Of a stretch of 64,000 nucleotides of DNA, positions 43,894 through 55,234 are shown piece after piece (position 1 is the first letter of the stretch; every line of letters begins with the position of its first letter). Origin of the DNA: Pseudomonas lurida (GTDB lineage: Bacteria; Pseudomonadota; Gammaproteobacteria; Pseudomonadales; Pseudomonadaceae); contig NZ_JAAMRE010000009.1 of assembly GCF_013522705.1 (NCBI RefSeq), positions 62,001 through 126,000 on the forward strand. The letters are read 5' to 3'. The position numbers were made by a program, and so were the translations under genes. Below the pieces are notes generated by a model. It was given only the letters and a program-made list of their open reading frames with translations. It did no database searches and had not been told where the DNA came from.

Positions 43894-44520
43894 ATGTCGA
43901 CACTGATAAATGGGTCATTCACGCTGCATCCTCAGCCCTCCCACACTCAAGGGGAGTTGCAGATACGCCCGTCCCCGAACGGTTCGAACCCTTCCCACGG
44001 CGCAAGCCATGGCTGGAACCGCCCGCAACCGCAACGCCCCGCCAATGCTTGGCAAACTGCGCATGACGACAGGCAACGCCCGCCCCACAACGGTGGCTAT
44101 CGCCCCTACACCGTGCGCCCTGAAAACACCTGGCAACCAGAGCACAACGGCGGGCAACGCCCACCTCATAACGGCGGCTATCGCCCCTACGCCGTGCGCC
44201 CTGAAAACACCTGGCACCCCGAGCACAACGGCGGGCAACGCCCACCTCACAACGGTGGCTATCGCCCCTATGCCGTGCGCCCTGAAAACACCTGGCAACC
44301 TGAGCACAACGGCGGGCAACGCCCACCCCACAACGGCGGCTATCGCCCCTATGCCGTGCGCCCTGAAAACACCTGGCAACCTGAGCATAACGGCGGACAA
44401 CGCCCACCCTACGACGGTGGCTATCACTTGCGGCAAGCTGACAGACCTTCACTGCATGACCACACGCCTTACTATCAAAGGGCGTATTCCAACCAACCCG
44501 ACGACATTTATTGGGCTTAA
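43894..44520 (+). CDS. Tandem-repeat protein of 27-residue units
   Basis: The 208-aa protein has four nearly identical 27-residue units and a partial fifth, of the form HNGGQRPPHNGGYRPYAV then RPENTWQPE. They are encoded by 81-bp DNA repeats at 44062-44142, 44143-44223, 44224-44304 and 44305-44385, with a decayed fifth from 44386. It is rich in Pro, Asn, Gly, Arg and His, without a signal peptide or membrane helix. I do not recognise the family. The start at 43894 (MSTLINGSFTLHP) is chosen for its AGAG site and natural N-terminus. The other frames and the reverse strand are open only because the repeat lacks stops. A strong terminator follows. Confidence 0.6.
   Translation: MSTLINGSFTLHPQPSHTQGELQIRPSPNGSNPSHGASHGWNRPQPQRPANAWQTAHDDRQRPPHNGGYRPYTVRPENTWQPEHNGGQRPPHNGGYRPYAVRPENTWHPEHNGGQRPPHNGGYRPYAVRPENTWQPEHNGGQRPPHNGGYRPYAVRPENTWQPEHNGGQRPPYDGGYHLRQADRPSLHDHTPYYQRAYSNQPDDIYWA
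44062..44425 (+). repeat. 81-bp direct tandem repeats inside the coding region
   Basis: There are four complete copies and one partial. Copies 2-4 differ at few bases, so copy number is likely to vary by slippage or recombination and to keep the reading frame (81 = 27 codons). Confidence 0.9.
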
Positions 44521-44577
44521 CCAATAAAGGCTTAACACAAGACCTTAGGCCGCAAGGCCAGTCGGCCTGACGAGAAG

Positions 44578-44608
44578 CGGGGGGCGGATATTCAATACCC
44601 GCCCCCCG
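44578..44608. terminator. Terminator after the tandem-repeat gene
   Basis: CGGGGGGCGG (44578-44587) and CCGCCCCCCG (44599-44608) are perfect 10-bp arms, followed by GTTT on the plus strand. It may also serve the convergent Old Yellow Enzyme gene. Confidence 0.75.
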
Positions 44609-44656
44609 TTTAAGACTGCCACTGACGTGATCCTCAAGCGCAGCTCTGTTGAGTCC

Positions 44657-45760
44657 CTACACCAGTGTCGTCAACGCCTCACGACTGAACGGCAGGATGT
44701 CGCCTTCGCGCCCTTCACGCACTTTCGACGCCCAGTCCGGATCCACCAACAGTGCGCGACCCACGGCGACCAAGTCGAATTCATCGTTATTCAGACGCTC
44801 CAGCAATTTTTCCAGGCTTGCAGGTTGAGCGACCTTATCGGTATTGACCATAAACTGCAGGAACTCGCCATCCAGGCCGACGCTGCCTACGGTGATAGTC
44901 GGTTTACCGGTGAGCTGACGGGTCCAGCCGGCCAGGTTGAGATCTGAACCTTCAAACTCCGGCTCCCAGAAACGCCGAGTGGAGCAGTGGAAAATATCCA
45001 CACCCGCGTCCGACAAAGGCTTGAGAAATTCACCCAATGCTTCAGGGGTGTGCACCAGCCGCGCGGTGTAGTCCTGCTGTTTCCATTGCGAAAAACGGAA
45101 GATGATCGGAAAGTCCGGGCCGACGGCTGCGCGCGTGGCCTGGATCAGTTCGATGGCAAAACGCGAGCGGTTGGCCAGGCTGCCGCCATATTCGTCGGTG
45201 CGCTGGTTGCTGCCGTCCCAGAAGAACTGGTCCACTAAATAGCCGTGGGCACCGTGGATTTCCACGCCGTCCATGCCGATGCGCCGGGCATCTTTGGCCG
45301 CTTGGGCGAAGGCACCGATCACCTCCTTGATGTCCTGGACGGTCATGCCGTGGACAACCACATTGCCATCCTTAAGTTTTTCCATCGGCCCGTAGGCCGG
45401 CACGCTGGCGTCAGGTTCGGTGCCAAGGCGACGCACGCTGCCCACATGCCATAACTGCGGAACGATCTTGCCGCCCTCGGCGTGCACTGCATCGACCACG
45501 GTCTTCCAGCCGGCCAGGGCGGCTTCGCCGTAGAAGTGTGGGACGTTGGGGTAGCCATTGGACGCTTGATGCCCGACCACTGTGCCCTCGGTGATGATCA
45601 GGCCCACACCGGCGGCCGCGCGTCGACGGTAGTACTCGACGACCTTGGCATTGGGCACACCACCGGGCGAGAACGAACGGGTCATTGGCGCCATGACCAC
45701 GCGGGTCGACAGTTGCAGTGCACCGAGCTGGAAAGGTTTGAACAAGGCTTGGGCAGGCAT
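44657..45760 (-). CDS. Old Yellow Enzyme family alkene reductase
   Basis: The 367-aa FMN enzyme has VVMAPMTRSFSPGGVPN at the N-terminus, the substrate-binding pair in GVEIHGAHGYLVDQF, and RFSQWKQQDYTARL. It belongs with xenobiotic reductases and NemA, which reduce activated double bonds or nitro groups with NAD(P)H. Its true substrate is unknown. It stands alone between convergent terminators and glutathione peroxidase. Confidence 0.9.
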   Translation of the reverse strand: MPAQALFKPFQLGALQLSTRVVMAPMTRSFSPGGVPNAKVVEYYRRRAAAGVGLIITEGTVVGHQASNGYPNVPHFYGEAALAGWKTVVDAVHAEGGKIVPQLWHVGSVRRLGTEPDASVPAYGPMEKLKDGNVVVHGMTVQDIKEVIGAFAQAAKDARRIGMDGVEIHGAHGYLVDQFFWDGSNQRTDEYGGSLANRSRFAIELIQATRAAVGPDFPIIFRFSQWKQQDYTARLVHTPEALGEFLKPLSDAGVDIFHCSTRRFWEPEFEGSDLNLAGWTRQLTGKPTITVGSVGLDGEFLQFMVNTDKVAQPASLEKLLERLNNDEFDLVAVGRALLVDPDWASKVREGREGDILPFSREALTTLV

Positions 45761-45902
45761 GGGAGCACTCCACGAAGGTCTGAATTATGACGTGGATAAT
45801 ATGGGCGGCGTTGCGCGCTGAGTAGCACTATTGATCTGGGTGATTAAAGCTTAGAAATGACGGACACCTGCAGGAGCGCATTGGCGCCTGCAGGTCAGGG
45901 AA

Positions 45903-46385
45903 TCAGGCCAAGGCTTTTTCGATGGCCTGAACGACGCTGGGATCATCCGGTGCCGTGCGCGGCGAGAAGCGCGCAAGCACGCGACCATCCTTGCCCAACA
46001 GGAATTTCTCGAAGTTCCAGGTGATATCGCCCGGAAACTCAGCGCCCTCCCCCGCGAGGATACGGTACAGCTGGTGACGCTCCGGGCCATTGGCTTCAAT
46101 CTTGCTGGCCAGTGGGAAAGTCACCCCATAGTTCAGGCTGCAGAAGTCCTGGATTTCCCGTTCGGTGCCCGGCTCCTGGCCCGCAAACTGGTTGCAAGGC
46201 AGGCCGAGCACGGTGAACCCCTTGGCCTTGTATTGCTGATAAAGGTTTTCCAACGCCGCGTATTGCGGGGTTAAACCGCACTTGGATGCGACGTTGACCA
46301 CCAGCACAACTTGCCCCTTGAAACGCGCCAGCGGCAGCTCTTGCCCGTCCAGAGCTTTGAGTTTCAGGTCGTGGAAAACACTCAT
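45903..46385 (-). CDS. Glutathione peroxidase family protein
   Basis: The start at 46385 (MSVFHDLKLKALDG) gives the normal 160-aa length; upstream in-frame codons add unrelated sequence. The peroxidatic Cys sits in NVASKCGLTPQY (a Cys, not selenocysteine). The Gln and Trp of the active site are in LPCNQFAGQEPG and WNFEKFLLGKDG. It reduces hydroperoxides with thioredoxin or glutathione. It is BtuE-like. Confidence 0.9.
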   Translation of the reverse strand: MSVFHDLKLKALDGQELPLARFKGQVVLVVNVASKCGLTPQYAALENLYQQYKAKGFTVLGLPCNQFAGQEPGTEREIQDFCSLNYGVTFPLASKIEANGPERHQLYRILAGEGAEFPGDITWNFEKFLLGKDGRVLARFSPRTAPDDPSVVQAIEKALA

Positions 46386-46486
46386 GACGAACTCCAGATA
46401 TCCCATATTCTTTGCATTGCGGCGTTTCGAGATTACAGACCGCAAGCTTGGAATCATAGACGCCGATGACAAAACTCGCCCGCCGG

Positions 46487-46951
46487 TTACTGAGCGGTCG
46501 GCCACGGCAAAATCGGAATGGCCGTCACCGCGTTCTGCGGGCTGCCTTCGATCAGGCGGTCGCTGTAGACCAGGTACACCAGGGTATTGCGCTTCTTGTC
46601 GAGGAAGCGCACCACCTGCATGGTTTTGAACACCAGCGAGGTGCGTTCCTTGAAGACTTCGTCGCCGTCCTTGAGTTCGCCCTTGAAGCGAATCGGCCCT
46701 ACCTGGCGGCAGGCGATAGAGGCTTCGGCGCGGTCTTCGGCCAGGCCCAGCCCGCCCTTCACGCCGCCGGTCTTGGCGCGCGAGAGGTAGCAGGTCACAC
46801 CGTCGACCTTGGGGTCATCGAACGCTTCGACCACGATTCGATCGTTGGGGCCGACAAACTTGAACACTGTCGACACTTGGCCGATTTCTTCGGCCGAGGC
46901 CAGCAGGGGCATGGCCACCAGCAGGCCGAGCAATCCTTTCAGTACGCGCAT
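46487..46951 (-). CDS. creA: CreA family protein
   Basis: The 154-aa protein has a Sec signal peptide ([22 protein letters not shown]). The mature part matches CreA ([40 protein letters not shown]). Function is unknown; it is periplasmic. It lies 15 bp after proB on the same strand, so it may be read from the same transcript. Confidence 0.88.
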   Translation of the reverse strand: MRVLKGLLGLLVAMPLLASAEEIGQVSTVFKFVGPNDRIVVEAFDDPKVDGVTCYLSRAKTGGVKGGLGLAEDRAEASIACRQVGPIRFKGELKDGDEVFKERTSLVFKTMQVVRFLDKKRNTLVYLVYSDRLIEGSPQNAVTAIPILPWPTAQ

Positions 46952-46966
46952 TGTGTATTCCTTTGG

Positions 46967-48085
46967 TTAAACCAGGATCAGGTTATCGCGGTGCACCAGT
47001 TCCGGTTCCGCCATGTAACCCAATAGACCGACAATCGCGTCGGACGGCTGCCCGATGATCTTCTGCGCTTCCAGGGCACTGTAATTGGCCAGACCACGGG
47101 CGATCTCGCGACCATCCGGCGCCACGCACACCACCATCTCGCCACGGCGGAAACTGCCCTGCACCAACTTGACGCCGACCGGCAGCAGGCTTTTGTTGCC
47201 TTGGGACAACGCCGAAACCGCGCCGTCGTCCAGCACCAGGGTGCCACGGGTTTGCAGATGCCCCGCCAGCCACTGCTTGCGTGCCGCCAGCATGCCGCGC
47301 TCCGGCGACAGCAGCGTGCCGATGCGTTCGCCGGCCTTGAGACGGTCCAGCACGCGCTCCAGGCGCCCACCGACAATGATCGTGTGCGCGCCGGAACGGG
47401 CGGCCAGGCGCGCGGCACGCAGCTTGGTCTGCATGCCACCGCGGCCCAGGGCGCCGCCGACGCTGCCGGCCACGGCATCGAGCGCCGGGTCGTCGGCACG
47501 CGCTTCATAAATGAGCTGCGCATCGGGGTTGTTGCGCGGGTCGGCGTCGAACATGCCGTCGCGGTCGGTGAGGATCACCAGCAGGTCGGCTTCCACCAGG
47601 TTGGCCACCAGCGCGGCCAGGGTGTCGTTGTCGCCGAAGCGGATTTCGTCGGTGACCACCGTGTCGTTCTCGTTGATCACCGGGATCACCTTAAGCTCCA
47701 CCAGCGCGCGCAAGGTGCTGCGGGCATTGAGGTAGCGCTTGCGGTCGGACAGGTCGTCGTGGGTCAGCAGGATCTGCGCGGTGTGGCGACCATGCTCGGC
47801 AAAGCTCGATTCCCAGGCCTGCACCAGGCCCATCTGACCGATGGCGGCCGCGGCCTGCAGCTCGTGCATCGCGCTGGGTCGCGCGGTCCAGCCGAGGCGG
47901 CTCATCCCGGCGGCAACCGCTCCGGACGACACCAGCACCAACTCCACGCCCGCTTCATGCAAGGCCACCATTTGCTCGACCCAGACGCTCATGGCTGCGC
48001 GATCCAGACCCTTGCCATCGGCCGTCAGCAACGCACTGCCGATCTTTACGACCCAGCGCTGCGCACCTGTCACTTTGCTCCGCAT
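46967..48085 (-). CDS. proB: Glutamate 5-kinase
   Basis: ProB phosphorylates glutamate in the first step of proline synthesis. The start at 48085 ([11 protein letters not shown]) gives the usual 372 aa. The amino-acid kinase domain shows [29 protein letters not shown] and [12 protein letters not shown]-terminal PUA domain follows ([14 protein letters not shown]...). It lies downstream of obgE, as in other pseudomonads. Confidence 0.95.
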   Translation of the reverse strand: MRSKVTGAQRWVVKIGSALLTADGKGLDRAAMSVWVEQMVALHEAGVELVLVSSGAVAAGMSRLGWTARPSAMHELQAAAAIGQMGLVQAWESSFAEHGRHTAQILLTHDDLSDRKRYLNARSTLRALVELKVIPVINENDTVVTDEIRFGDNDTLAALVANLVEADLLVILTDRDGMFDADPRNNPDAQLIYEARADDPALDAVAGSVGGALGRGGMQTKLRAARLAARSGAHTIIVGGRLERVLDRLKAGERIGTLLSPERGMLAARKQWLAGHLQTRGTLVLDDGAVSALSQGNKSLLPVGVKLVQGSFRRGEMVVCVAPDGREIARGLANYSALEAQKIIGQPSDAIVGLLGYMAEPELVHRDNLILV

Positions 48086-48172
48086 CATCTTCAACCTTAG
48101 AGTGAGGGCCGCGCGACCCAGCGCCGCCCATAACGTTATTCGTGACTGCTTTAAAGACTACAGATACCAAAA

Positions 48173-48192
48173 CGCCGCTCGAGTGAGCGGCG
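48173..48192 (-). terminator. Terminator after obgE
   Basis: CGCCGCTC (48173-48180) and GAGCGGCG (48185-48192) form an 8-bp stem. On the minus strand TTTTGG follows. It lies 20 bp after the obgE stop and before proB. Confidence 0.7.
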
Positions 48193-48212
48193 CTTAAGTT
48201 TACTGCAACGAA

Positions 48213-49466
<1,254 letters not shown>

Positions 49467-49585
49467 TTAAGAAACCAAGACATAAGACTCTTGCAAAAAT
49501 GAGCGCAGCGACCTCAAGCAACATCCGCAAAATCCGCTGCTTTTGCCCATCACAAACAGCTTTGCAAGAGACTCATTCCACAAAC

Positions 49586-49616
49586 GAAAAAGCCCCGTCG
49601 CAAGACAGGGCTTTTC
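49586..49616 (-). terminator. Terminator after rpmA
   Basis: AAAAAGCCC and GGGCTTTT bracket a GTCGCAAGAC stem at 49588-49616. It is a good intrinsic terminator for the minus-strand rplU-rpmA operon, about 15 bp after the stop. Confidence 0.8.
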
Positions 49617-49630
49617 CAGCGATCGCGCAA

Positions 49631-49888
49631 TTAAGCGGCGACAACGCTCACGTAACGGCGGTTGAACGCGCCTTTTACTTCAAACTTGATCACGCCTTCG
49701 ATTTTCGCGAAGAGGGTGTGATCTTTACCCATGCCAACACCGTAACCGGCGTGGAATTGGGTGCCGCGCTGACGCACGATGATGTTGCCCGGAATGATTT
49801 TCTGGCCGCCATACATCTTCACGCCAAGGCGTTTGGCTTCTGAGTCGCGACCGTTACGGGTACTACCACCAGCTTTTTTGTGTGCCAT
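49631..49888 (-). CDS. rpmA: 50S ribosomal protein L27
   Basis: The 85-aa protein begins [23 protein letters not shown], the hallmark of L27, whose N-terminus reaches the peptidyl-transfer centre. It is co-transcribed with rplU 34 bp upstream. Confidence 0.98.
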   Translation of the reverse strand: MAHKKAGGSTRNGRDSEAKRLGVKMYGGQKIIPGNIIVRQRGTQFHAGYGVGMGKDHTLFAKIEGVIKFEVKGAFNRRYVSVVAA

Positions 49889-49922
49889 GAGTCAATTCTC
49901 CTAGTGAGGAATTAGGCTGAAA

Positions 49923-50237
49923 TTAAGCCTGAATACCGGTGATTTTGATCTCGGTGTACCACTGGCGGTGGCCCATACGCTTCATGTGGTGCTTACGACG
50001 ACGGAACTTGATGATGCGGACTTTATCGTGACGACCTTGGGAGATCACTTCAGCCACAACGGTAGCGCCAGCAACAACTGGAGCGCCAATGTTCACGTCA
50101 TCGCCATTGGCGACCAACAGAACGCGATCAAAGGTAACGGATTCGCCGGTAGCGATTTCCAGTTTTTCGATCTTCAGGTATTCACCTGGGGCGACCTTGT
50201 ATTGCTTGCCACCAGTAACAATTACTGCGTACGACAT
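49923..50237 (-). CDS. rplU: 50S ribosomal protein L21
   Basis: The 104-aa start [26 protein letters not shown] at 50237 is standard L21. The longer frame upstream covers the promoter region and is not coding. It is the first gene of the rplU-rpmA operon and is divergent from ispB. Confidence 0.97.
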   Translation of the reverse strand: MSYAVIVTGGKQYKVAPGEYLKIEKLEIATGESVTFDRVLLVANGDDVNIGAPVVAGATVVAEVISQGRHDKVRIIKFRRRKHHMKRMGHRQWYTEIKITGIQA

Positions 50238-50476
50238 GGTATTTCTCCGATAATCCTGCTCACCCAGCGCTTTATAAGAAGAGGTATTGGCTGGCATGGC
50301 TGCATGGGATGGACGTCCCGAATGCAATTGCGTAAGGCAGGTGCTGCCCAGGAAGTTCAGGGTGCGCGATTGTACGCAAGGTAAATAGCTGTTGCAAGTG
50401 GCCGTCCATCGCGCCTTGACACTCGGGGGCCTGGGTCCTAGCATGCCGCGCAACCCTTCTGGAGCGACTGTCGCTG

Positions 50477-51445
50477 ATGCAACCCCAAGCTTTCTACCGC
50501 GCGGTCGCGGACGATTTTAGCGCCGTCGACGGCATCATCAAGCAGCAGCTCACATCTAAAGTGCCGCTGGTCTCCAAAATTGGCGACTACATTACGTCGG
50601 CGGGTGGCAAACGCCTGCGTCCTTTATTAGTGTTGCTGTGCGGCAAGGCCCTGGGCCGCGAAGGCGACGATCTGCGCCTGCTGGCTGCCACGATTGAATT
50701 CCTGCATACCGCGACCCTGCTGCATGACGACGTGGTCGACATGTCCGGCATGCGCCGTGGCCGCGAAACCGCCAATGCCATGTGGGGCAACGCGCCCAGT
50801 GTGCTGGTGGGTGATTTCCTGTATTCGCGCTCGTTCGAAATGATGGTCGAGCTGGGCTCGATGCCGGTCATGAAGATCCTGTCGCAAGCCACGCGCATCA
50901 TCGCCGAAGGCGAAGTGCTGCAGTTGTCCAAGGTACGTGACGCCAGCACCACCGAAGAAACCTATATGGAAGTGATTCGCGGCAAAACCGCGATGCTCTT
51001 CGAAGCCTCCACCCATAGTGCCGCCGCGCTGTGTGGCGCGACCGCCGAACAGGCCGAAGCCCTGCGCACCTTCGGTGATCACCTGGGCGTGGCATTCCAA
51101 TTGGTGGACGACCTGCTCGACTACCGTGGCGACGCCGAAACCCTGGGCAAGAACGTCGGCGACGACCTGGCCGAAGGCAAGCCGACCCTGCCGCTGATCT
51201 ACACCATGCGCGAAGGCACGCCGGAACAGGCTGCGCTGGTGCGCAAGGCGATTCAGAAAGGTGGGATCGAAGACCTGGAAAGCATCCGTGCGGCCGTCGA
51301 GGCCTCGGGCTCGCTGGACTACACCGCGCAACTGGCCCGTGACTACGTGGCCCGTGCAATCAAATGCCTGGAAGCCCTCCCGGCCAGCGAATACAGGGAC
51401 GCCCTGGTTGAGCTGAGTGAGTTTGCGGTGGCACGCACGCACTAA
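50477..51445 (+). CDS. ispB: Octaprenyl/polyprenyl diphosphate synthase
   Basis: This trans-prenyl chain synthase makes the isoprenoid side chain of ubiquinone. The 322-aa protein has the first Asp-rich motif LLHDDVVD and the second [11 protein letters not shown], plus [12 protein letters not shown] near the N-terminus. It is divergent from rplU-rpmA, as in most gamma-proteobacteria. A REP palindrome follows. Confidence 0.95.
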   Translation: MQPQAFYRAVADDFSAVDGIIKQQLTSKVPLVSKIGDYITSAGGKRLRPLLVLLCGKALGREGDDLRLLAATIEFLHTATLLHDDVVDMSGMRRGRETANAMWGNAPSVLVGDFLYSRSFEMMVELGSMPVMKILSQATRIIAEGEVLQLSKVRDASTTEETYMEVIRGKTAMLFEASTHSAAALCGATAEQAEALRTFGDHLGVAFQLVDDLLDYRGDAETLGKNVGDDLAEGKPTLPLIYTMREGTPEQAALVRKAIQKGGIEDLESIRAAVEASGSLDYTAQLARDYVARAIKCLEALPASEYRDALVELSEFAVARTH

Positions 51446-51454
51446 ATCACATTG

Positions 51455-51486
51455 ATGCGGGAGGAGCGTACCTCCTCCCACATTTA
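51455..51486. repeat. REP-type palindrome after ispB
   Basis: GCGGGAGGAG faces CTCCTCCCAC around a GTAC centre. It is the same family as the copy at 23095-23128, with a few mismatches. Confidence 0.65.
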
Positions 51487-51563
51487 GATTTCATTCAACC
51501 TGCAAGACCGTAAATCCCTATACAATGTGCGACTTTAGCCATCCTGACCTTTAAGGAGCGCAA

Positions 51564-51905
51564 GTGAGCACTTTGCCACCCTGCCCGAAATGCAATTCCG
51601 AATACACCTACGAAGACGGCACCCAACTGGTCTGCCCGGAATGCGCCCATGAATGGTCCGCTAACGGTGAGACCGAAGCGGCCGGCGATGAAACCGTGAA
51701 GAAAGACTCCGTGGGTAACGTGCTGCAGGACGGCGACACCATCACCGTGATCAAAGACCTCAAGGTCAAGGGCACCTCCCTGGTGGTGAAAGTCGGTACC
51801 AAGGTGAAAAACATCCGCCTGTGCGACGGCGACCACGATATCGATTGCAAGATCGACGGTATCGGCCCGATGAAACTCAAATCCGAGTTCGTGCGCAAAG
51901 TCTGA
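51564..51905 (+). CDS. yjdM: Zinc-ribbon protein YjdM/PhnA
   Basis: The 113-aa protein has an N-terminal zinc ribbon ([15 protein letters not shown]...[10 protein letters not shown]) and a C-terminal domain ([24 protein letters not shown]), typical of YjdM. Despite the name alkylphosphonate utilisation protein, its function is unclear. An AAGGAG site lies 7 nt before the ATG. Confidence 0.93.
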   Translation: MSTLPPCPKCNSEYTYEDGTQLVCPECAHEWSANGETEAAGDETVKKDSVGNVLQDGDTITVIKDLKVKGTSLVVKVGTKVKNIRLCDGDHDIDCKIDGIGPMKLKSEFVRKV

Positions 51906-52022
51906 ATATGCTGCTTCCATCCCGCGCCCGTCGCGGGATGGCGTTTTGCCCTCTGCGTTGATCGAACGCAACACCCCTTCAGAAAAAACCAAAAACCGCC
52001 AATAGGCACTTGCTATTCAGCG

Positions 52023-52041
52023 AATAAGAATTATTCTCATT
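52023..52041. promoter_or_regulatory. Fur box
   Basis: AATAAGAATTATTCTCATT is a 19-bp near-perfect palindrome (one mismatch pair) that fits the Fur operator. It ends about 25 bp before the start of the next gene, so that gene should be switched on by iron shortage. Confidence 0.65.
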
Positions 52042-52065
52042 GAAACCCATCAAGGAGAATTGACC

Positions 52066-52323
52066 ATGACTTATTTGATAGACGCCTGGCTGGATCGCCC
52101 ACACCCTTACCTGCGAATCCTGCATCGGGAAACCGGCGAAGTCTGTGCAGTGCTTGAAGAAGAAGCATTGAGTGAACTGCAGGACCAGGGCGACCTGGAC
52201 GTCAATGGCCTGAGTTCGAGCGAACCCGGTGTGCTGAAGGAGGTGGTGCGTAATTTGTTTCTGTTCTGCTATGCCCGAGCGTTGCGCCCGGCCACGGAAA
52301 TCAATGGCAAGTTTCATCCATGA
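52066..52323 (+). CDS. Small conserved protein, probably iron-responsive (PA4570-like)
   Basis: The 85-aa protein (MTYLIDAWLDRPHPYLRILHRETGEVC...) matches in size and place the P. aeruginosa gene PA4570 between ispB and fklB. It is soluble, with a helical C-terminus. The ATG at 52066 has an AAGGAG site 8 nt upstream; a TTG two codons earlier is less likely. The Fur box just upstream suggests induction under iron limitation. Function is unknown. Confidence 0.8.
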   Translation: MTYLIDAWLDRPHPYLRILHRETGEVCAVLEEEALSELQDQGDLDVNGLSSSEPGVLKEVVRNLFLFCYARALRPATEINGKFHP

Positions 52324-52338
52324 GCCATGCTGAAGAAC

Positions 52339-52370
52339 CCTGTAGGAGCGGGCTGGCTCGCCCCTACAGG
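52339..52370. repeat. REP-type palindrome between the small gene and fklB
   Basis: CCTGTAGGAGCGGGCT faces CTCGCCCCTACAGG around GG, a second REP family (GTAGGAGCGGGC) in this genome. It sits between converging genes. Confidence 0.7.
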
Positions 52371-52386
52371 TAATCAGCAGCAGGTC

Positions 52387-53004
52387 TTACAGAACGTCGA
52401 GCAGCTCGACGTCGAACACCAGAACGCTGTGTGGCGGGATGCTGCCAACGCCTTGAGCGCCGTAAGCCAACTCGCTCGGCACGTACAGGCGCCATTTGCT
52501 GCCGGCATTCATCAGTTGCAGGGCTTCGGTCCAACCGGCGATCACGCCACCTACCGGGAATTCGGCTGGCTGGCCACGCTCGTAGGAGCTGTCGAACACA
52601 GTGCCGTCGATCAGGGTGCCGTGGTAGTGGGTACGCACCTGGTCTTCACGGGTCGGCTTGGCGCCGTCCCCCTGAGTCAGCACTTCAAACTGCAGACCGG
52701 AAGCCAGGGTGGTGATGCCCTCGCGCTTGGCGTTTTCAGCCAGGAAAGCCAGGCCGGCACCGGCTGCGGCTTCAGCCTTGGCAGCGGCTTCGGCTTGCAT
52801 GACTTCGCGGATCACCTTGAAGCTGGCGGCCATTTGTTCCTGGTCAACACGGCTTGGCTTGCCCGCAAAAGCGTCGGTCAGGCCGGCCAGGATCGCGTCC
52901 AGGCTCACGCCCGGCGGCGGGTTGTCGCGCAGTTGGTCGCCCAACTGACGGCCGATACCGTAGCTGACGCGGGTTTCGTCGGTGGACAGATTAACTTCGG
53001 ACAT
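52387..53004 (-). CDS. fklB: FKBP-type peptidyl-prolyl isomerase
   Basis: The 205-aa protein (start MSEVNLSTDETR) has an N-terminal helical dimerisation part and a C-terminal FKBP domain (DQVRTHYHGTLIDGTVFDSSYERGQP, GWTEALQLMNAGSKWRLYVPSELAYG). No signal peptide is visible, so it is cytosolic or FklB-like. It follows the same local order as P. aeruginosa PA4572. Confidence 0.93.
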   Translation of the reverse strand: MSEVNLSTDETRVSYGIGRQLGDQLRDNPPPGVSLDAILAGLTDAFAGKPSRVDQEQMAASFKVIREVMQAEAAAKAEAAAGAGLAFLAENAKREGITTLASGLQFEVLTQGDGAKPTREDQVRTHYHGTLIDGTVFDSSYERGQPAEFPVGGVIAGWTEALQLMNAGSKWRLYVPSELAYGAQGVGSIPPHSVLVFDVELLDVL

Positions 53005-53276
53005 GAATAGGCTCCGCTGTAGGACGGTACTGAAAACACTGTCTCCCGCACCGCCCAAAACTAAAAGGGCCCGCAGACTAGCACAGAATATGTGCCCCCG
53101 ATGAGCCTTCGCGGAGTACCGATATGGCGCCGCAGGTCGCTGTACAAGAGTGTGCGCCGGGGTTTTACGAATAAACGTTTCAGATTCTCGTCTGCCTGCC
53201 GATACAGGTCTACTCACCTTGGCTGGCTCAAACAACAACACCGTCCAGCAGACAAATCACTTTTGCGGAGCATTCG

Positions 53277-55196
53277 ATGAACAGCTGGTTCGGTAACATC
53301 AGCGTCAACCTCAAACTCGGCCTGGGCTTCGGCCTGGTGCTGGTCCTCACCTCGATCCTGGCCCTCACCGGCTGGACCAGCCTCGGCAGCCTGATCGATC
53401 GCAGTAACTGGATGAGCGATATCACCCAGCTCAACGCGTCGCTGACCAAACTGCGCATCGTGCGTTTGCAGTACATGCTGGCCAACGGCGACGAAGCCGT
53501 GGCGCAGAACGTACAGACCAGCCTGGATGCGTTCGCCGCACAACAGCAGAAGCTGCTGGACAGTTTCAAGAGCCCGGAAAACGTCAAGCTGCTGACCGAC
53601 CAGAAGGCCGTGATCACCGCCTATCAGCAGTCCCTGAACAAAATGCGTGAGGCTTACCGCAACGGCAACGCGTCGCGCCAGGTCATGGGTGACAAGGCTG
53701 ACATCGCCAACGCTCAGATCGAGGCCCTGGACACCAGTGTGCAGCAGATGCCGGACAGCCCGGAACGCTTCACACAGTTCCAGGCATTGACCAATGCCAA
53801 GCAGGAATTCCAGTTGGCCCGCTACGAAGTGCGTGGCTACACCAACAACGTCAACCCTGACACCGAAGCCCGCGCCGCGGCACAAATCGAGAAAGCCATC
53901 AACGGCTTGAAAGGTTTGAACGCCGTGTTCAGCAGCAGCCAGCAAAGCGCACTGACCGCGCTTGAAACCGCCCTGAATGCCTATCGCAACGCCGTGCAGA
54001 ACTATAAGGCTGCCAACGCCAACATCGTCGCCGCCCGGGCCGAGATGACCACCCAGGGAGCCGATATCGTCACCATCAGTGACAAGCTCTACGATATTCA
54101 GCTTGACCGCCGCGACGCCGAAAGCGCCCAGGCCCGTAGCCTGCAGTTGATCAGCACCTTGCTGGCACTGCTGGTCGGCATCATCGCCGCGCTGGTGATT
54201 ACCCGCCAGATCACCCGTCCGATCCAGGACACCCTGGCCGTGGTGGAGCGCATTGCCTCCGGCGATCTGAGCCACAACATTCAGGTCACCCGCCGCGACG
54301 AGTTGGGCGTGCTGCAACAAGGCATCCAGCGCATGGGCACCACTTTGCGCGAACTGATCAGCGGGATTCGTGATGGCGTGACTCAAATCGCCAGCGCCGC
54401 CGAAGAGTTGTCGGCCGTGACCGAGCAGACCAGCGCCGGCGTGAACAGCCAGAAAATCGAAACCGACCAGGTCGCCACCGCGATGCATGAAATGACCGCC
54501 ACCGTGCAGGAAGTGGCGCGCAATGCCGAGCAGGCTTCCCAGGCTGCGTCCGACGCCGATGGCCAGGCCCGTGAAGGCGACAAGGTGGTGGCCGAGGCCA
54601 TCGCTCAGATCGAGCGGCTCGCCGCTGAAGTGGCGCGCTCCACCGACGCCATGACGCATCTGCAGCAAGAGAGCAACAAGATCGGCAGCGTGATGGATGT
54701 GATCAAGGCCGTGGCCGAACAGACCAACCTGCTGGCTCTCAACGCAGCGATCGAAGCGGCACGTGCCGGTGAAGCCGGCCGTGGCTTTGCCGTCGTGGCG
54801 GACGAAGTGCGCGGCCTGGCCCAGCGCACGCAGAAATCCACCGAAGAAATCGAAGGCCTGGTCGCCGGCTTGCAGAACGGCACCCAGCAAGTGGCCAACG
54901 TGATGAACAACAGCCGCAGCCTCACCGACAGCAGCGTGGAACTGACCCGCAAGGCCGGCGTGTCGCTGGAGAACATCACCCGGACGGTGTCCAACATCCA
55001 GTCGATGAACCAGCAGATCGCCGCTGCCGCCGAAGAGCAGAGCGCCGTGGCCGAAGAGATCAGCCGCAGCATCGTCAACGTGCGCGACGTGTCGGAACAG
55101 ACCGCCAGCGCCAGTGAAGAGACCGCCAAATCCAGCGTGGAACTGGCCCGACTGGGCAGCCAGTTGCAGCAGATGGTAAGCCACTTCCGGGTGTAG
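53277..55196 (+). CDS. Methyl-accepting chemotaxis protein
   Basis: The 639-aa receptor has a first membrane helix ([19 protein letters not shown], about 12-30) and a large helical periplasmic domain of about 250 residues. The second membrane helix is [18 protein letters not shown], followed by a HAMP domain and the signalling hairpin [19 protein letters not shown]. The size of the periplasmic part fits a helical bimodular (HBM) ligand domain, known in pseudomonad receptors for organic acids or purines. The ligand is not known. A terminator follows directly. Confidence 0.93.
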   Translation: MNSWFGNISVNLKLGLGFGLVLVLTSILALTGWTSLGSLIDRSNWMSDITQLNASLTKLRIVRLQYMLANGDEAVAQNVQTSLDAFAAQQQKLLDSFKSPENVKLLTDQKAVITAYQQSLNKMREAYRNGNASRQVMGDKADIANAQIEALDTSVQQMPDSPERFTQFQALTNAKQEFQLARYEVRGYTNNVNPDTEARAAAQIEKAINGLKGLNAVFSSSQQSALTALETALNAYRNAVQNYKAANANIVAARAEMTTQGADIVTISDKLYDIQLDRRDAESAQARSLQLISTLLALLVGIIAALVITRQITRPIQDTLAVVERIASGDLSHNIQVTRRDELGVLQQGIQRMGTTLRELISGIRDGVTQIASAAEELSAVTEQTSAGVNSQKIETDQVATAMHEMTATVQEVARNAEQASQAASDADGQAREGDKVVAEAIAQIERLAAEVARSTDAMTHLQQESNKIGSVMDVIKAVAEQTNLLALNAAIEAARAGEAGRGFAVVADEVRGLAQRTQKSTEEIEGLVAGLQNGTQQVANVMNNSRSLTDSSVELTRKAGVSLENITRTVSNIQSMNQQIAAAAEEQSAVAEEISRSIVNVRDVSEQTASASEETAKSSVELARLGSQLQQMVSHFRV

Positions 55197-55206
55197 GAAA
55201 GCAAAA

Positions 55207-55234
55207 AGCCGCCTCGGCATACACCGAGGCGGCT
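55207..55234 (+). terminator. Terminator of the chemoreceptor gene
   Basis: AGCCGCCTCGG (55207-55217) and CCGAGGCGGCT (55224-55234) are perfect 11-bp arms, followed by CCGCTTTT. Confidence 0.85.

Noticed and set aside
44062..44425. Regular repeats that could be a CRISPR array
   Set aside because: The 81-bp units are contiguous without spacers and keep one reading frame; no cas gene is near.
43915..44436. Antisense and alternative-frame proteins over the tandem repeats
   Set aside because: They are open only because the repeat unit lacks stops in several frames; no suitable ribosome site, and the plus-strand frame is followed by a terminator.
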